Source: Burhinus oedicnemus
Taxonomy: Eukaryota > Chordata > Aves > Charadriiformes > Burhinidae
DNA: 64,000 bases
Direction: 5' to 3'
Assembly: GCA_008921705.1 (NCBI GenBank)
Contig: VFFE01007125.1
Coordinates: forward strand, 916,290 to 980,289
The notes under the pieces were generated by a model that saw only the letters and a program-made list of their open reading frames with translations, did no database searches and was not told where the DNA came from. Below, in pieces: positions 1 to 10,737 of this stretch. Made by a program: the position numbers and the translations under genes. Within the stretch, counting starts at the first letter, position 1. Each line of letters begins with the position of its first letter.

Positions 1-372
1 GCAGAGCCCGGAGTGATTCAGCTCATCCGCCAGTGGGTATTGAGCCCCCCTAGTTCCATGCACACAGGTATTTGGTAATATCGGAGATGCACCAGGGGTT
101 TTGGGATGTCCCATTGGGTCTGACACCATTTGGGGCTGCAATCTGGAGGCCAGGTGAAACATCCCAGGATAACAAGTGGCCCTAACACTGATATTTAAAC
201 AAATTAATCTCGACTTTAATGATGTTCCATCCATTAGTTCCACCACCTGCCATCTGGATAGGAAATCTTTCCGGGGATCCTTTGCCCTACACAGTTTTAA
301 TCTTCCTGTTTGCAAACACTGATGAGAGAGCAGAGACCCACGTCATGTGGAGAGAGAGCTGGAAGTCCCACA
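1..372. other. Unassigned flank upstream of the first CR1
   Basis: No reading frame, repeat or RNA gene that I recognise. CR1 similarity becomes clear only around 372-378. The stretch is either unique DNA or an older repeat too decayed to name. Confidence 0.4.
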
Positions 373-1517
373 GATGGATTGGTGGGTAAGGGGAGAGCAA
401 CAGATGTCATCTACCTGGACTTGTGCAAGGCATTTGACACTGTCCCATATAACACCCTGGTCTCTAAATTGGAGAGACACGGATTTGATGGATGGACCAC
501 TTGGTGGGTAAGGAATTGGCTGGACGGCCGCACTCAAAGAGTTGTGGTCAACAGGTCGATATCCAAGCGGCATGCAGTGACAAGACGTGTTCCTCAGGGG
601 TCGGTACTGGGACCAGTACTATTTAACATCTTTGTTGGCAACATGAATATAAGGACTGAGTGCACCTTCAGCAAGTTTGCTGATGACATCAAGCTGTGTG
701 GAGCGGTCAACATGCTGGAGGGAATGGATGCCATCCAGAGGGACCTGGACAGGCTTGAGAGGTGGGCCCCTGCCAACCTCATGAAGTTCAACAAGGCCAA
801 GTGCAGGGTTCTGCATGTGGGTCAGGGCAATCCCATGCACAAATACAGGCTGGGCAGAGAATGGATCCAGAGCAGCCCTGGGGAGAGGGACTTAGGGGTG
901 TTGGTAGATGAGAAGCTCAACATGAGCCGGCAACGTGCGCTGGCAGCCCAAAAGGCCAGCCACATCCTGGGCTTCATCAAAAGAACCATGGCCAACAGGT
1001 CGAGGGAGGGGATTCTGCCCCTCTACTCTGCTGTCATGAGACCCCACCTGGAATACTGTGTCCAGCTCTGGGGCCGCCAACATAAGAAGGACATGGACCT
1101 GTTGGAGTGGGTCCAGAGGAGGCCATGAAGATGATCAGAGGGTTAGAGCACCTCTGCTATGAGGACAGGCTGAGAGAGTTGGGGTTGTTGAGCCTGGAGA
1201 AGAGGAGGCTCCAGGGAGACCTTATAGCAGCTTTCCAGTATGTGAAAGGGGCCTGCAAGAAAGCTGGAGAGGGACTTTTTACAAAAGCATGGAGTGATAG
1301 GACGAGAGGCAATGTCTTCAAACTAGGAGAAGGTAGATCTCAAGAAGAAATTCTTGACTGTGAGGGTAGTGAGGCACTGGAACAGGTTACCCAGAGAAGC
1401 TGTGGCTGCCCCATCCCTGGAGGTGTTCAAGACCAGGTTGGACGAGGCTTTGAGCAACCAGGTCTAGTGGGAGGTGTCCCTGCCCATGGCAGGGGGTTGG
1501 AACTAGATGATCTTTAA
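310..1517 (+). pseudogene. CR1 ORF2 reverse transcriptase remnant, frameshifted
   Basis: Two overlapping frames together cover the reverse transcriptase and C-terminal part of CR1 ORF2. The first is open from 310 to 1128, although its first 20 or so codons precede the CR1 homology and are probably flanking DNA. The second runs from 1107 to 1517. The switch falls at about 1115-1125, in a purine run where an intact frame in related copies has one more G, so a one-base loss is the likely cause. The palm motif FADD is kept, which fits the F/YADD family signature of reverse transcriptases. With no endonuclease domain and a broken frame the protein cannot be made. Flanking DNA shows no promoter. 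Confidence 0.85.
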
Positions 1518-1554
1518 GGTCTCTTCCAACCTAAACCATTCTATGATTTTATGA
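372..1554 (+). mobile_element. CR1 LINE, 5'-truncated copy with most of the reverse transcriptase and an intact 3' end
   Basis: This is the longest CR1 copy in the window. CR1 elements are non-LTR retrotransposons that copy themselves through RNA by target-primed reverse transcription, and most copies are truncated at the 5' end. Seen directly: the reverse transcriptase block YLDLCKAFDT at 412-441, PQGSVLGP at 592-615 and the catalytic FADD at 676-687, then the usual C-terminal region, then a short 3' UTR ending in an imperfect repeat of ATTCTATG near 1536-1554. The endonuclease and the start of ORF2 are missing. The copy shares its tail wording and a frameshift with the copy at 15112-15604, so the two probably belong to one subfamily. 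No target-site duplication is evident, as is normal for CR1. Confidence 0.95.
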
Positions 1555-4500
1555 GATGTCCTAAAATATCCCAGGACACCTTCATTTCGATATATATATT
1601 GTACCAACCCTGTCTGTGATATTGCTAGAGGGGTCTTCCCTTTTGTTTTATGTTTTACCATTCTGATCCCTTATGCTAGTGTATTATGCTGAAAATTAGC
1701 TGTAATGGGTGATGGATTTCAGTAGAAATTACTTTCAGTGGAAATACTAGTTCTGTCAAGTGAAACCTCAGTGTCAGCTGAGCAGTTTCCAGCCCCTGAC
1801 TACTAATAATGAGCACTTTTCACCAGCTTAATTCATTAGATGGGGAACCGGGATCAAAGCCACAAAGAAGTTGCAGCTTAAAATAATAAAATAAAAGCTG
1901 TGGCTTCCTTTTTTTCTTTTTGTTTGAGCCGTCACATTTTCTGTCACTGGGTTTTCTGCGTGAGCCTCGATGACGGTATGAATTTCTAAAAATGTGAACA
2001 CCCAAAGAGCAGCAGCCCTGAGTGAGTGCAAGCACATAGGAGGGAAGGGAGTCTGAACCTGCAATTAAAGACAGTGTCCAGCTTTGTGCCGTCTCCTTTT
2101 GGAAGCACCTGATTGACAGGTCAAAAGACTTCCTTGTAGACCATGGCTGCTTTGGAGAAAAGAGCCTGATCTTTGTGAAAGGAATTACTTCACAGAGTGA
2201 GGTCTCTTGCCTTGCAGGGGGAAGAGTGCAACAGCGAAAATGCTCAAAATTATCCCAAAGAGGAGGAAAAATCCATCTATTGCTAACATGACACGTATCT
2301 ACCTAATTATTTCTGTCTCGGCTTTCAAGTGCCTGACTCCCGTTGTTCATAATCAACGCAGGAAGGTAGGCATTGCTCTCAATGGGAGCAGAAAAACCTT
2401 CTCAGATCTTTTGAAATACTAGGTTTATGTCTATCACTCTTGTTTTTTCAACTTGTCCAGAGAAGTTTCTTCAGAAAACAAAAGTGAAGATGATTCCTGA
2501 AGCGCCGAAATATCTTGGCGAGCTTGGCTTTTTTGAATACCAAGCTCTTAGGAGGACCCGACCATGAAAATCTAAGTAACAGCACTTCCTTTCTCACTCT
2601 TTGAGTGTATTTCTGTAAAGTGCAACACTGCTTTTGTAGTGAACATTCAAAATTTTTCAGTCTTGCCTTTTATGATGAAATCTAAACCCCTGTCTTCTGG
2701 ACTCAAGTGCTGCAACAAGAAGTTTAGACTCAGTTTTGAATTCACTGAAAAGAACAGAACCAAATGAACACCTGGCCTTCTAAGTCCCACTTTATTTAGG
2801 AGACTAAATGCCTTCTTGGACCTTAACTTCAGTGTAATTGTTGCAGAGAATTGCTTGGCAATATGACTTTCCTGAAATTCACAATCCAGAAGCAAAAGTA
2901 AAAGGAAATAGCAACGATGAAAGCAATAAAGCCCCTACCCATTTTTATTTTATTTTTTGCAGACAAATTTCTGATTTCCCAAAACTGATGGATGACACTG
3001 TCGTAAGAATTTAAGATAATGAGTCTCTTATAAAGTGGGGCACTTATATGCTACAGTGCTGTTACTATGAAAAATAATAACTTTGAAAGCCACAAGCAAT
3101 GGAAATGACTGCGTGACATTTGAAAAACTCCAAGGTAAACAGATTTTGCACTTGGATCCATTAACCTTCCCAGTTTAAACTACACAGAGCTGTACTTCAA
3201 CCTGACAACCACAACAGTGAAACCAAGAAGAACTGGACTCCAGATGGGAAACTGAAAAATGCAGCTTTCATCAGGGACCTGCACTCTGAGCAAACGTGTG
3301 TGTTACAAAAGCTCAATGCTCTGAAAAAACAGACCATAGACATTTTACCGCCCTAAATCCTGGGAAGTTCTGGACATTTTCTGTACATGCTGCAGTCTAC
3401 ACGTATCCAACAACATTTAATAACACACCCTCTTCTAAGAGTCATTTTGTGAAAATCAGCCAGTTAATATTAATAAGGTATTTCAGATATTGAGACCAAT
3501 GTTCCCTTTGAAGCTGTGGAGAGAAACAAAGAGCAATTAATCAGTCTGGTCTGTTTTGGGGTCCAGTATCTTGAGACCAATTGAGCCAGCATACCAGCTC
3601 ACTATTTCCAGATACATATTTCCCACCTGCTCCCACCACCCACCCACACTGCTGGCCACACGTTCATGCTTTTTACCTTGAGACAGGTTTGCATTCATCA
3701 GATTCTTCCAGGAGTCAGGTTAACACACCCGAAACGTCAGAAAATTGAGCAAGGGTGGAGGAGGAGGTGATTATTGTGCCATTTTAGTGAGTTAAATTAG
3801 CTCTGTAGAGAGTTTGAAGGAAGCAAAAAGGAGGACTACCTGGCTGAGAGTGGGACAAAGGAGGAGCTGGGGTAGTGATACGTAACCCAGGGGGTGGTTT
3901 TATGATGTTGGCTGAGACATTCCTTCTGCAGGCTACGAGGGTCAGCCAACAGTGGTGAGTGTTGGGCAAGTCCATACCTCCAACTTTGACTGGGGTCCCA
4001 AACAAAATTGAGACCATGGGGTTGAAGACGGAATCATAAGATGAGATGATTGCTTCTGGTATTTCCTGGTTTGAAAAAGTTTGGTGTTCCAGTCACATGA
4101 ACACGGGGACATGGTCACAAGTTAGGCACTTGCTACTAAACATGAAGTTTGGCTTCTCAGTCTTCTCATCTTTCATTGCAGGTACTTTTAAAATTTCTCT
4201 CCTTGTCACTGAATACTGAAGTGTATTTCTGCAGACTGAAGGGATAGTGCTCTTGCAGCTCCTGTTAAACCCTTAGAAGTGGTTTCTAGGAAAAGAAGAG
4301 ATTATATAAAATGGCAATGACAGGAGAGTTAAGGAGAAAGAAAAATTGGAATTCAACCAGCAAATGGAAATTATCACCCATTTTCTGAAAAAAAATGCTG
4401 TGCAACCGTTAAAAATGATGAAAAAGTAAGGACAGGAAGGAACATTTTGTGTGTCACCAGAAAAGCAGCCAGACGGCAGAGCCGCGTTGTACGTGTGTTT

Positions 4501-7059
4501 TCGCACCCTGAACATAAGAATGTGCTGAACAAGCCCCGTTCTCTGGAAGCTGGTGTGATCTGCACCCTCTGCTTCTCAGGAAGGATAGTTATGCCCTGGT
4601 TTTGGCAGAGCAGCGGGATGAAGTAAGGTCCCTGGTATGTCAGCCCCACCTGTTGGACTGACCATCAATCAGAGCTGCCAAAGCCTTACCAGAAGGGTGA
4701 CTAATCCATGCTGGAAACATCAGAGAACTTTCCAGGCCTTGTTGTTTTGTAGTTGCAGAATGACAGTTGTCGGTGTTGTATATGTTTCCTTGTTGAGATC
4801 AAGCTTCTTGGAGACCTTAATGAAAATGTGCATGTCATCACATCAGCTTAAAGTTGTCTCTGACTTCTTCCCATAGATTTAAAGTAAAGCCACCGCCTAC
4901 CTCTTTTGTGTCATCCCTTCTACAACACCAAAGATTGTTGTGTCAGGCCAAACAACAGGGAAATGTGCAGAACAAGCCAAAAATCATTACAGAGGAGGCT
5001 CTCAGCAGGGAACATGCCATGTAGGTGGCCACTGCAAGCTGAAGACCAGCCTGTGGAGAACAAGAAGAAATGGGCAGCGTGTCTTAGTCAGTGTATGAGG
5101 CTTGGGAAACCTGTGCTCCATCAGGTCCTCACTGCTAGCAAACAGAAGAGCTTGCTGGTGTGGGCTGCACAAGGAGCCTGCTGAGGGATGATGGCGGACA
5201 TCGTCTTCTGTGGCCTGCTGGCTTCGCTCTGACTCCTCAGTGTCACTCAGGCATACAGCCATGCCTGCTGAGACTGTGACCATGCCACGCTCAGAGCTCC
5301 TCTGCCGTGGTGCATGGAGAGGTCAGGCCTGCAAGAGCAGCACAGCAAAGAGAGCTTGGGGGTTTACTGGCTATTTAAAACCATTTTTTTTGAACACACA
5401 GGCAATATTATGACTTTGAATTCTGTTCTCTCCAGGGCCATAAAAAAGATCCATACTGCTTAGTTTTGCAGGACATTCATGGAGCCTGGACAGCTTGTCT
5501 CCTCTTCCTGTCCTGTTCTGCCTCTTCTCCTGAGCACTGACATCGTGTGGTCTAAGGCATATGAGGTACTAAGGCTTAAAAGAGAACATACAGGTGGAAC
5601 TAAAAGGCCTTTGCTAACCTACTCAGAGAGATGAGCTGATATCCACAGGCTTAAATTCAGGAAGGGCATCTGAAGATGCAAAGACCATTACACTGGAATG
5701 AGGGCTGGTAAGGAACTGATATTCTCCTACCCACTTTGTAGCTTTAGTGAAATAATTTTCCTCTTCTGTCACAGTTTTCACTATTTGCTTCCCCTGTCTT
5801 CTTTGAAGAGTTTTAGAGGAACTGCTTCATCTAAGAGCAAGACCTCCAGGTACTCTTGGAGTGTATTCTCAAAATGACTCCGAGCTGGATGATACCACAA
5901 AAGTGTAGGTAATGAATGAAACATCGGTTTGGGTCCCAGAGGGCCCTTTTCCCCCTTCTGCCTCTGCTGACAACTTAAGATGTGACTTCAGTGAAGTTCT
6001 ACAGCCCCATTGTGCTTCTGCTCCCCGTTTGATAACCCTTGTGTATCTTGGGGTATGGAGGAAAAGACAGAAAATTATGCAACACTGAGACACGGTGAGG
6101 GGAAGGCTCAGAGGCAGTTAGAAGAAAATATTTGACAAGTGCACTAGGAAGAAGAAAACCTTCTCAGCTGGATTAAACTGGCGCAGGTCAGCCGAAGTCC
6201 AAACAATCCATCTTTTTGCAAGGAAGTCACTTAAATGACATTAAGACTTTAATAACCGGATAAATGACAGTATCACGAGCTGTCAGAGAGGACATGCTCT
6301 TCTCTTGATATTTCCTGTAGTTTTGTGCCCGTGAGCATCCTTGTGGTTGGCCTGTCACTGCAACACATGTTCAGAGAAAGCTGTCAAACAGACCATGAGT
6401 AATCCAGGGGCAAGTCAAACTAGACAGAGATAAAAATCAATGTACGTTCTTCCAAATGAAACCCATCTTTCATTACTTATTTTAGAGCTCCATTCCTGCT
6501 CTCGTGTCTTGTAATCCACATGAAGTCCCAAAAAATCTTGGCTTTGTAGTTCTGTCCTATCTTAGACATTCCAAAAATTGGCTTCCCACAGATGATTTTG
6601 GTGGCCGTGATGTATTTACTGCTTGCTGGTTTTGGACATGTTTTCCCCATCATCAAGTGTTTTGCCACAACTGCGTACCGGGTTATCAAGTGTTAGCTAA
6701 GCCCTAGGAAATGGGTTGTGCACATCTTCCTCGTCTGTTGCAAGCATAAACTCAAGTCCGTTATTTTAAATGCTCCACATTTGGACTGCATATACTAAAG
6801 CTTTAGAGAACATGCCAGCAACTTATTACTCATGAGATAATGTACAGCTTGCTATGTGGAATTTTCTCAATCTTATATAACCATGTGGACATGCATCCTT
6901 ATTTATATGAAGGATGTGGGCAGAGAAGCAATTTAAAAAAGAAAAAAAAAGAAAAAAAAAAAGAAGGAAGTTTGTGATTTCAGTCTGGATATTTATTGAA
7001 GCTCGGATGGAAACACTGAGCTGACAGAAGTGCTTACATACTTTAGTAAATAAAGATTT
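1555..7059. other. Mostly unique non-coding DNA
   Basis: All reading frames are short (at most 93 codons) and match no family I know. An A-rich run with scattered G lies at 6932-6967. One tight pair of splice-like sites surrounds 2963-3002 (a pyrimidine tract ending TTTTTTGCAG, then GTAAGA), but 40 bases alone cannot support an exon. I see no repeat that I can name. Confidence 0.5.
6932..6967 (+). repeat. A-rich simple repeat
   Basis: Runs of A broken by single G bases, ending in GAAGGAAG. A low-complexity tract with no sign of a retrocopy upstream. Confidence 0.8.
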
Positions 7060-7235
7060 GTCTAAGAGTCTGGAGATGTGAGTCCCAGTTATTGCTCCAT
7101 CAATTATAGTTTATATAGTTTGAACGAGTCTCTTAATCCCTTTACCCTTGATGGCTTTCACCCATAAAATAAGGACAACGGTATTCATTCATTCTTTCTT
7201 TGTTGTGAAACACTGGAAGACCTTTGAGCTGAAAT
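7060..7235 (+). mobile_element. Probable old tRNA-derived SINE relic (MIR or MIR-like amniote SINE)
   Basis: The order of motifs follows MIR-type SINEs: a segment like 'gagtctggag..gagtcccag' at 7066-7088, then 'gagtctcttaatccc' at 7126-7140, which parallels the 'caagtcacttaacc' box, then 'cccataaaataaggaca' at 7161-7177, which parallels 'ctgtaaaatggggata', then 'ttgtgaaacactgg' near 7202-7215. The match is from memory of the consensus and is diverged. These SINEs are very old in amniotes, so heavy decay is expected. Confidence 0.55.
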
Positions 7236-7772
7236 AACTGGGTTACTGTCTCAGGGAGGCCACATATGCAACAGACAGTTGCAGAAGGAGACACCTTCTA
7301 GCCCAGAAAGAAAGACATAGTGCTTACACATCCACTACCAAATAAAACAGACATAGCCTGGACATAGGCACAGCCATTTTGTGACCTTGGGAAGATCCCT
7401 TGCTCAAGAGGTAGCAGGAGCCAGGGGCAATTCCCAAAGCGTAGTTTGGATGTGGCCATTCGCTTTTGTGGAGGGAAGGGAGGGAAAGGGTTTGTGTGTG
7501 TGGACATGAGTCATGATACGTGACTTGGCCTCAGGGCCAGAAAGCAGGGCCTGACATGTTTTGTTTACCGCATAATGAAGTGGGAAAGGGAAGGAGATGG
7601 GGTCATGCATGGGAACTAAATACCATGGCCCCACGTTTAAATGTCGGTGTGATTGCATACCGCTCGGTTTCACTGACCTTTCCTATGACCTTGGGCAGCA
7701 CGTTGTGCTTCTCCTTCTGCGCTTTGTCCATTCTGTCTCTCGGCTGCCTCAGAGAAGGTCCTGGAGCTCAGT
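7236..7772. other. No feature seen
   Basis: Short frames only and no recognisable repeat. Probably unique intergenic or intronic DNA. Confidence 0.4.
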
Positions 7773-7880
7773 ATAGAATCATAGAATGGTTTAGGTTGGA
7801 AGGGACCTTAAAGATCCTCTCGTTCCAAACCCCCTGCCATGGGCAGGAACACCTCCCACTAGACCAGGTAGCTGAGTCCA
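7773..7880 (-). mobile_element. CR1 LINE, 3' tail only
   Basis: The plus strand starts with 'atagaatcatagaatgg', the reverse complement of the CR1 tail repeat. It continues with 'ttggaagggacctta' and 'cctcccactagaccaggt', the standard inverted 3' UTR and last codons. Similarity fades after about 7872. About 100 bases remain, the smallest clear CR1 piece here. Confidence 0.9.
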
Positions 7881-10673
7881 AGAGCCTCCTGTCTTTGCAA
7901 CCATCCCAGTAACACCACTGCTCTCCTTTTTTACCAGGACGACTTGCAGAGGTGCAGAAGAAGGGACGACACTGTGGCTCTCTATGCTGTTACCCAGTCC
8001 CCTGCTTGAACCTGCAAGATCTTCCTTCTCCTCTCACCCCTTGTGCTGACACCTCTCCCACCTGTAAGACATCACTCTGCTCCCCACGTATCCCAAGAAT
8101 TTATTTACCAAGTACATTGCCCTTTGCTTTAGATGCAAACTTCCTCCTTTCCTTTCTCCTCACTTGCATCTCTCATCCCCTTCCCTAGGAAGAGAAGGAA
8201 TCCTGGTATTGGAGAATATGCCGTACACACGTAGACTTGTAGCAAGGGAACGACTTCTTCCCCTCTTCTTCTGGGCTCCGCCACCTTGAACGCCTCCTCA
8301 GGGCACCTCCTGTTCTCCCCTGCTCCTCTCTTTCCTTCCCTTTGGCTGGCAAATCTCCGTTCCCTCTTTGCAGGTACTTGCAGCCATGGCAGAAGCAGCT
8401 GGCAGAGCAGAAAAATATCTTCCCCCACCCAGGACCCCCTCTTCCTCCCATCTTCCTCTCCTTTGCTGCAACTCCCGGTACGTTCCTAGATTTTTAGCTT
8501 CCAGAAAGAATAAACCCTGCATCCATCCAGTTAAAGCGGATGTGGAGTCAATTCCAAAGGGTTCTCCAGTTTCTATTTATAAATCAGCCAGGGTATTATT
8601 ATTATTATTTCTGGGGTTGAAAAAACAGAAGAAAGTATGCCCTATTTGTGTAGATTTGCTGTCCTGGAACATTTTGGGTGTCGTTTGCAAATCCGCTCAC
8701 AACCAGCAGACCAAGCCTGCTGTGGCTGCAGCAGAAAGAAGAGGCAAACTCAATTAGAAGTCGAGTCATGATAAATTTTCTGTTGCCATTGGCTAGCAGT
8801 TTTGGATGGGAGACCCAGCCAGCTCCGGTGCCAAGAGGAAATCTGACACAGATGACAGTCTGACTTCCAATACCTAGAAAAAAAGGGCCAGCCAGCTCTG
8901 TGTGTGCGTATGTTTTTTACTTCAAGAACTTTCATACGTTTTAAGAGGGGAATCCAAGCCTCAGTACTCTCTCACTTCTGTGCATAGGAACAAAACACTG
9001 CACTTTCTCCTGCTCCTGGCAGGGCTCGAGGAGAAACACTTCAGACGCTCTGTTGTAACCAGGATCCCCTTGTCCACCTTCCCAGCCTCCTTTTTTTTTT
9101 TCACCTGAAGTGACCTGAGAAGAACTTGCCTGGTGATGTTATTTTCCCCCTCCCTGAGCTCGTGGCAGATTGACAGCGGCTCGAGTTAGGCTGGGACACG
9201 GTGTCTGGTGAACGTTCCCAGCTGTGCTGCTCTCCTGCAGACGCGGCCGTAGGTGGACACTGTAGTCCAGTAGCTGTCCGGTGCATCAGACCACGGGCCT
9301 TTTCCCGTCGTCAAAAGGCATCTGCTTCCAAAGCTTTCAAAGCTGCTTCAAACCTCAGGCTCAAGGGTCCAAGGCCCAGGATACGGGGCTGAGTTTCAAT
9401 CCCTTTTCTTGCCTGAGTAACCCTATTCCTGGTGCAAAAGCAAGTTCATTGGGTAAACAGCAATTTGTTGGCTGTAAAGAGAAAGGAATTTGACTTTTTA
9501 AGTATTTAATTATTACTTTACTGGCATGTTTATGGCTTCCATTCAGAATTGTGATCCCTTCATTCCAGATGCAGTACAAATGCATAGATTTTATTCCTAT
9601 AGTACTGCATTTATTATATACATATGTAGGTATGTGCATAAAACTAACATATACGGAATCATAGTGTCTGTAGACTGTTAGATATAGTTCCTACACTGAT
9701 AGTCTTTCCTGGGAGCTTAACCCTGAAAAGGCTGAAATAGATAAGGGAGGGTTAGGTTTTTTTCTAGTTAAATGATTTCCGGGCAGAAAATGCCACCCTG
9801 TAAAATTGAAATGTCCTGAAGAGGACGGTAAATGTACCAATCAATGTCTATTAGATAAATCGTATTGGAATATTTTTGTTTTGCTGATCTGGTGTGAGGT
9901 ACTTAATTTCCAATCAGTTCAATAGTATTGTCCTACTAATGCTTTGCTTTCTGGGAGTTGTAGTTCAAGATCTCATGCACTCTTGTGGAATTAATTGACT
10001 GGTAGACTTTGCTCGCCATGTGCTTACTGTAAGTCATGCATTCTTTTGACAACGTTTTACTTGGTGCATGACAAGAGATGTAATCTGACCATAAAACCTT
10101 TCTCCTCCAAAAGCAAAAAGTATTCAAACCGCTTTGGAGACTCTGGCTCGAACACACCACATCAGAGAAACACAATTTAATGACGAAAAAGCCCCAAACA
10201 AAAGTTCATTTCAACAAGTCAAACTAGAGCATTTCAGTTTCAGGAAGGTTAAAATGTTTCTCTTCAACTGAGTTATTGAGACAAAACAGCACGATATTTT
10301 TCATTGAAATTTCTCAGATTTTCTGTCCCACAAAAAAATGACAAAAGCTCCATTTCTTGTGCTAATAATGTCTCAAAGCAAATAGTAGATGGAAATTTCC
10401 GAATCTCTATTTGAGAATTCGCTAAATGAGAATAATACTTTCATGCCAAATGATTCATGTACTTGAATGGCTTCATCGCTGGGGATTCACACCATTACCA
10501 CCAAACAATGGAAGTACCATTTTTGTTGCCTATTTCAACAGCAAGGATGCTGTCTCCCTGTGAAAAGGTGATCAAACACCCTATGAAATGATTGTAAGCC
10601 ATGCTGTTAGAACTGGGAATTGTGTTGCATATTTTGTTCCCCGTAAACATTTGTAGTCCAAACATAGTTATTC

Positions 10674-10674
<1 letters not shown>
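7881..10674. other. Unassigned DNA with a pyrimidine-rich stretch and a short ATT run
   Basis: From about 7997 to 8480 the plus strand is unusually rich in C and T, which gives several overlapping artificial frames on both strands. A short ATT run (about five units) sits at 8594-8609. A strong acceptor-like site (pyrimidines, then CAG) lies at 7938, but the frames after it are short. I recognise no gene. Confidence 0.45.
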
Positions 10675-10736
<62 letters not shown>

Positions 10737-10737
10737 T
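10675..10737 (+). repeat. Pure trinucleotide microsatellite (TTA)21
   Basis: About 63 bases of uninterrupted TTA. Being long and uninterrupted, it is probably polymorphic. It creates an artificial poly-tyrosine frame on the plus strand, which is not a gene. Confidence 0.98.

Noticed and set aside
2963..3002. 40 bases with a very good acceptor (TTTTTTGCAG) and donor (GTAAGA), one frame open
   Set aside because: Too short, with no partner exons in phase nearby. Such pairs are expected by chance in 64 kb.
8129..8522. Several overlapping frames on both strands
   Set aside because: They come from the pyrimidine-rich composition of this stretch, and no frame has a recognisable domain.
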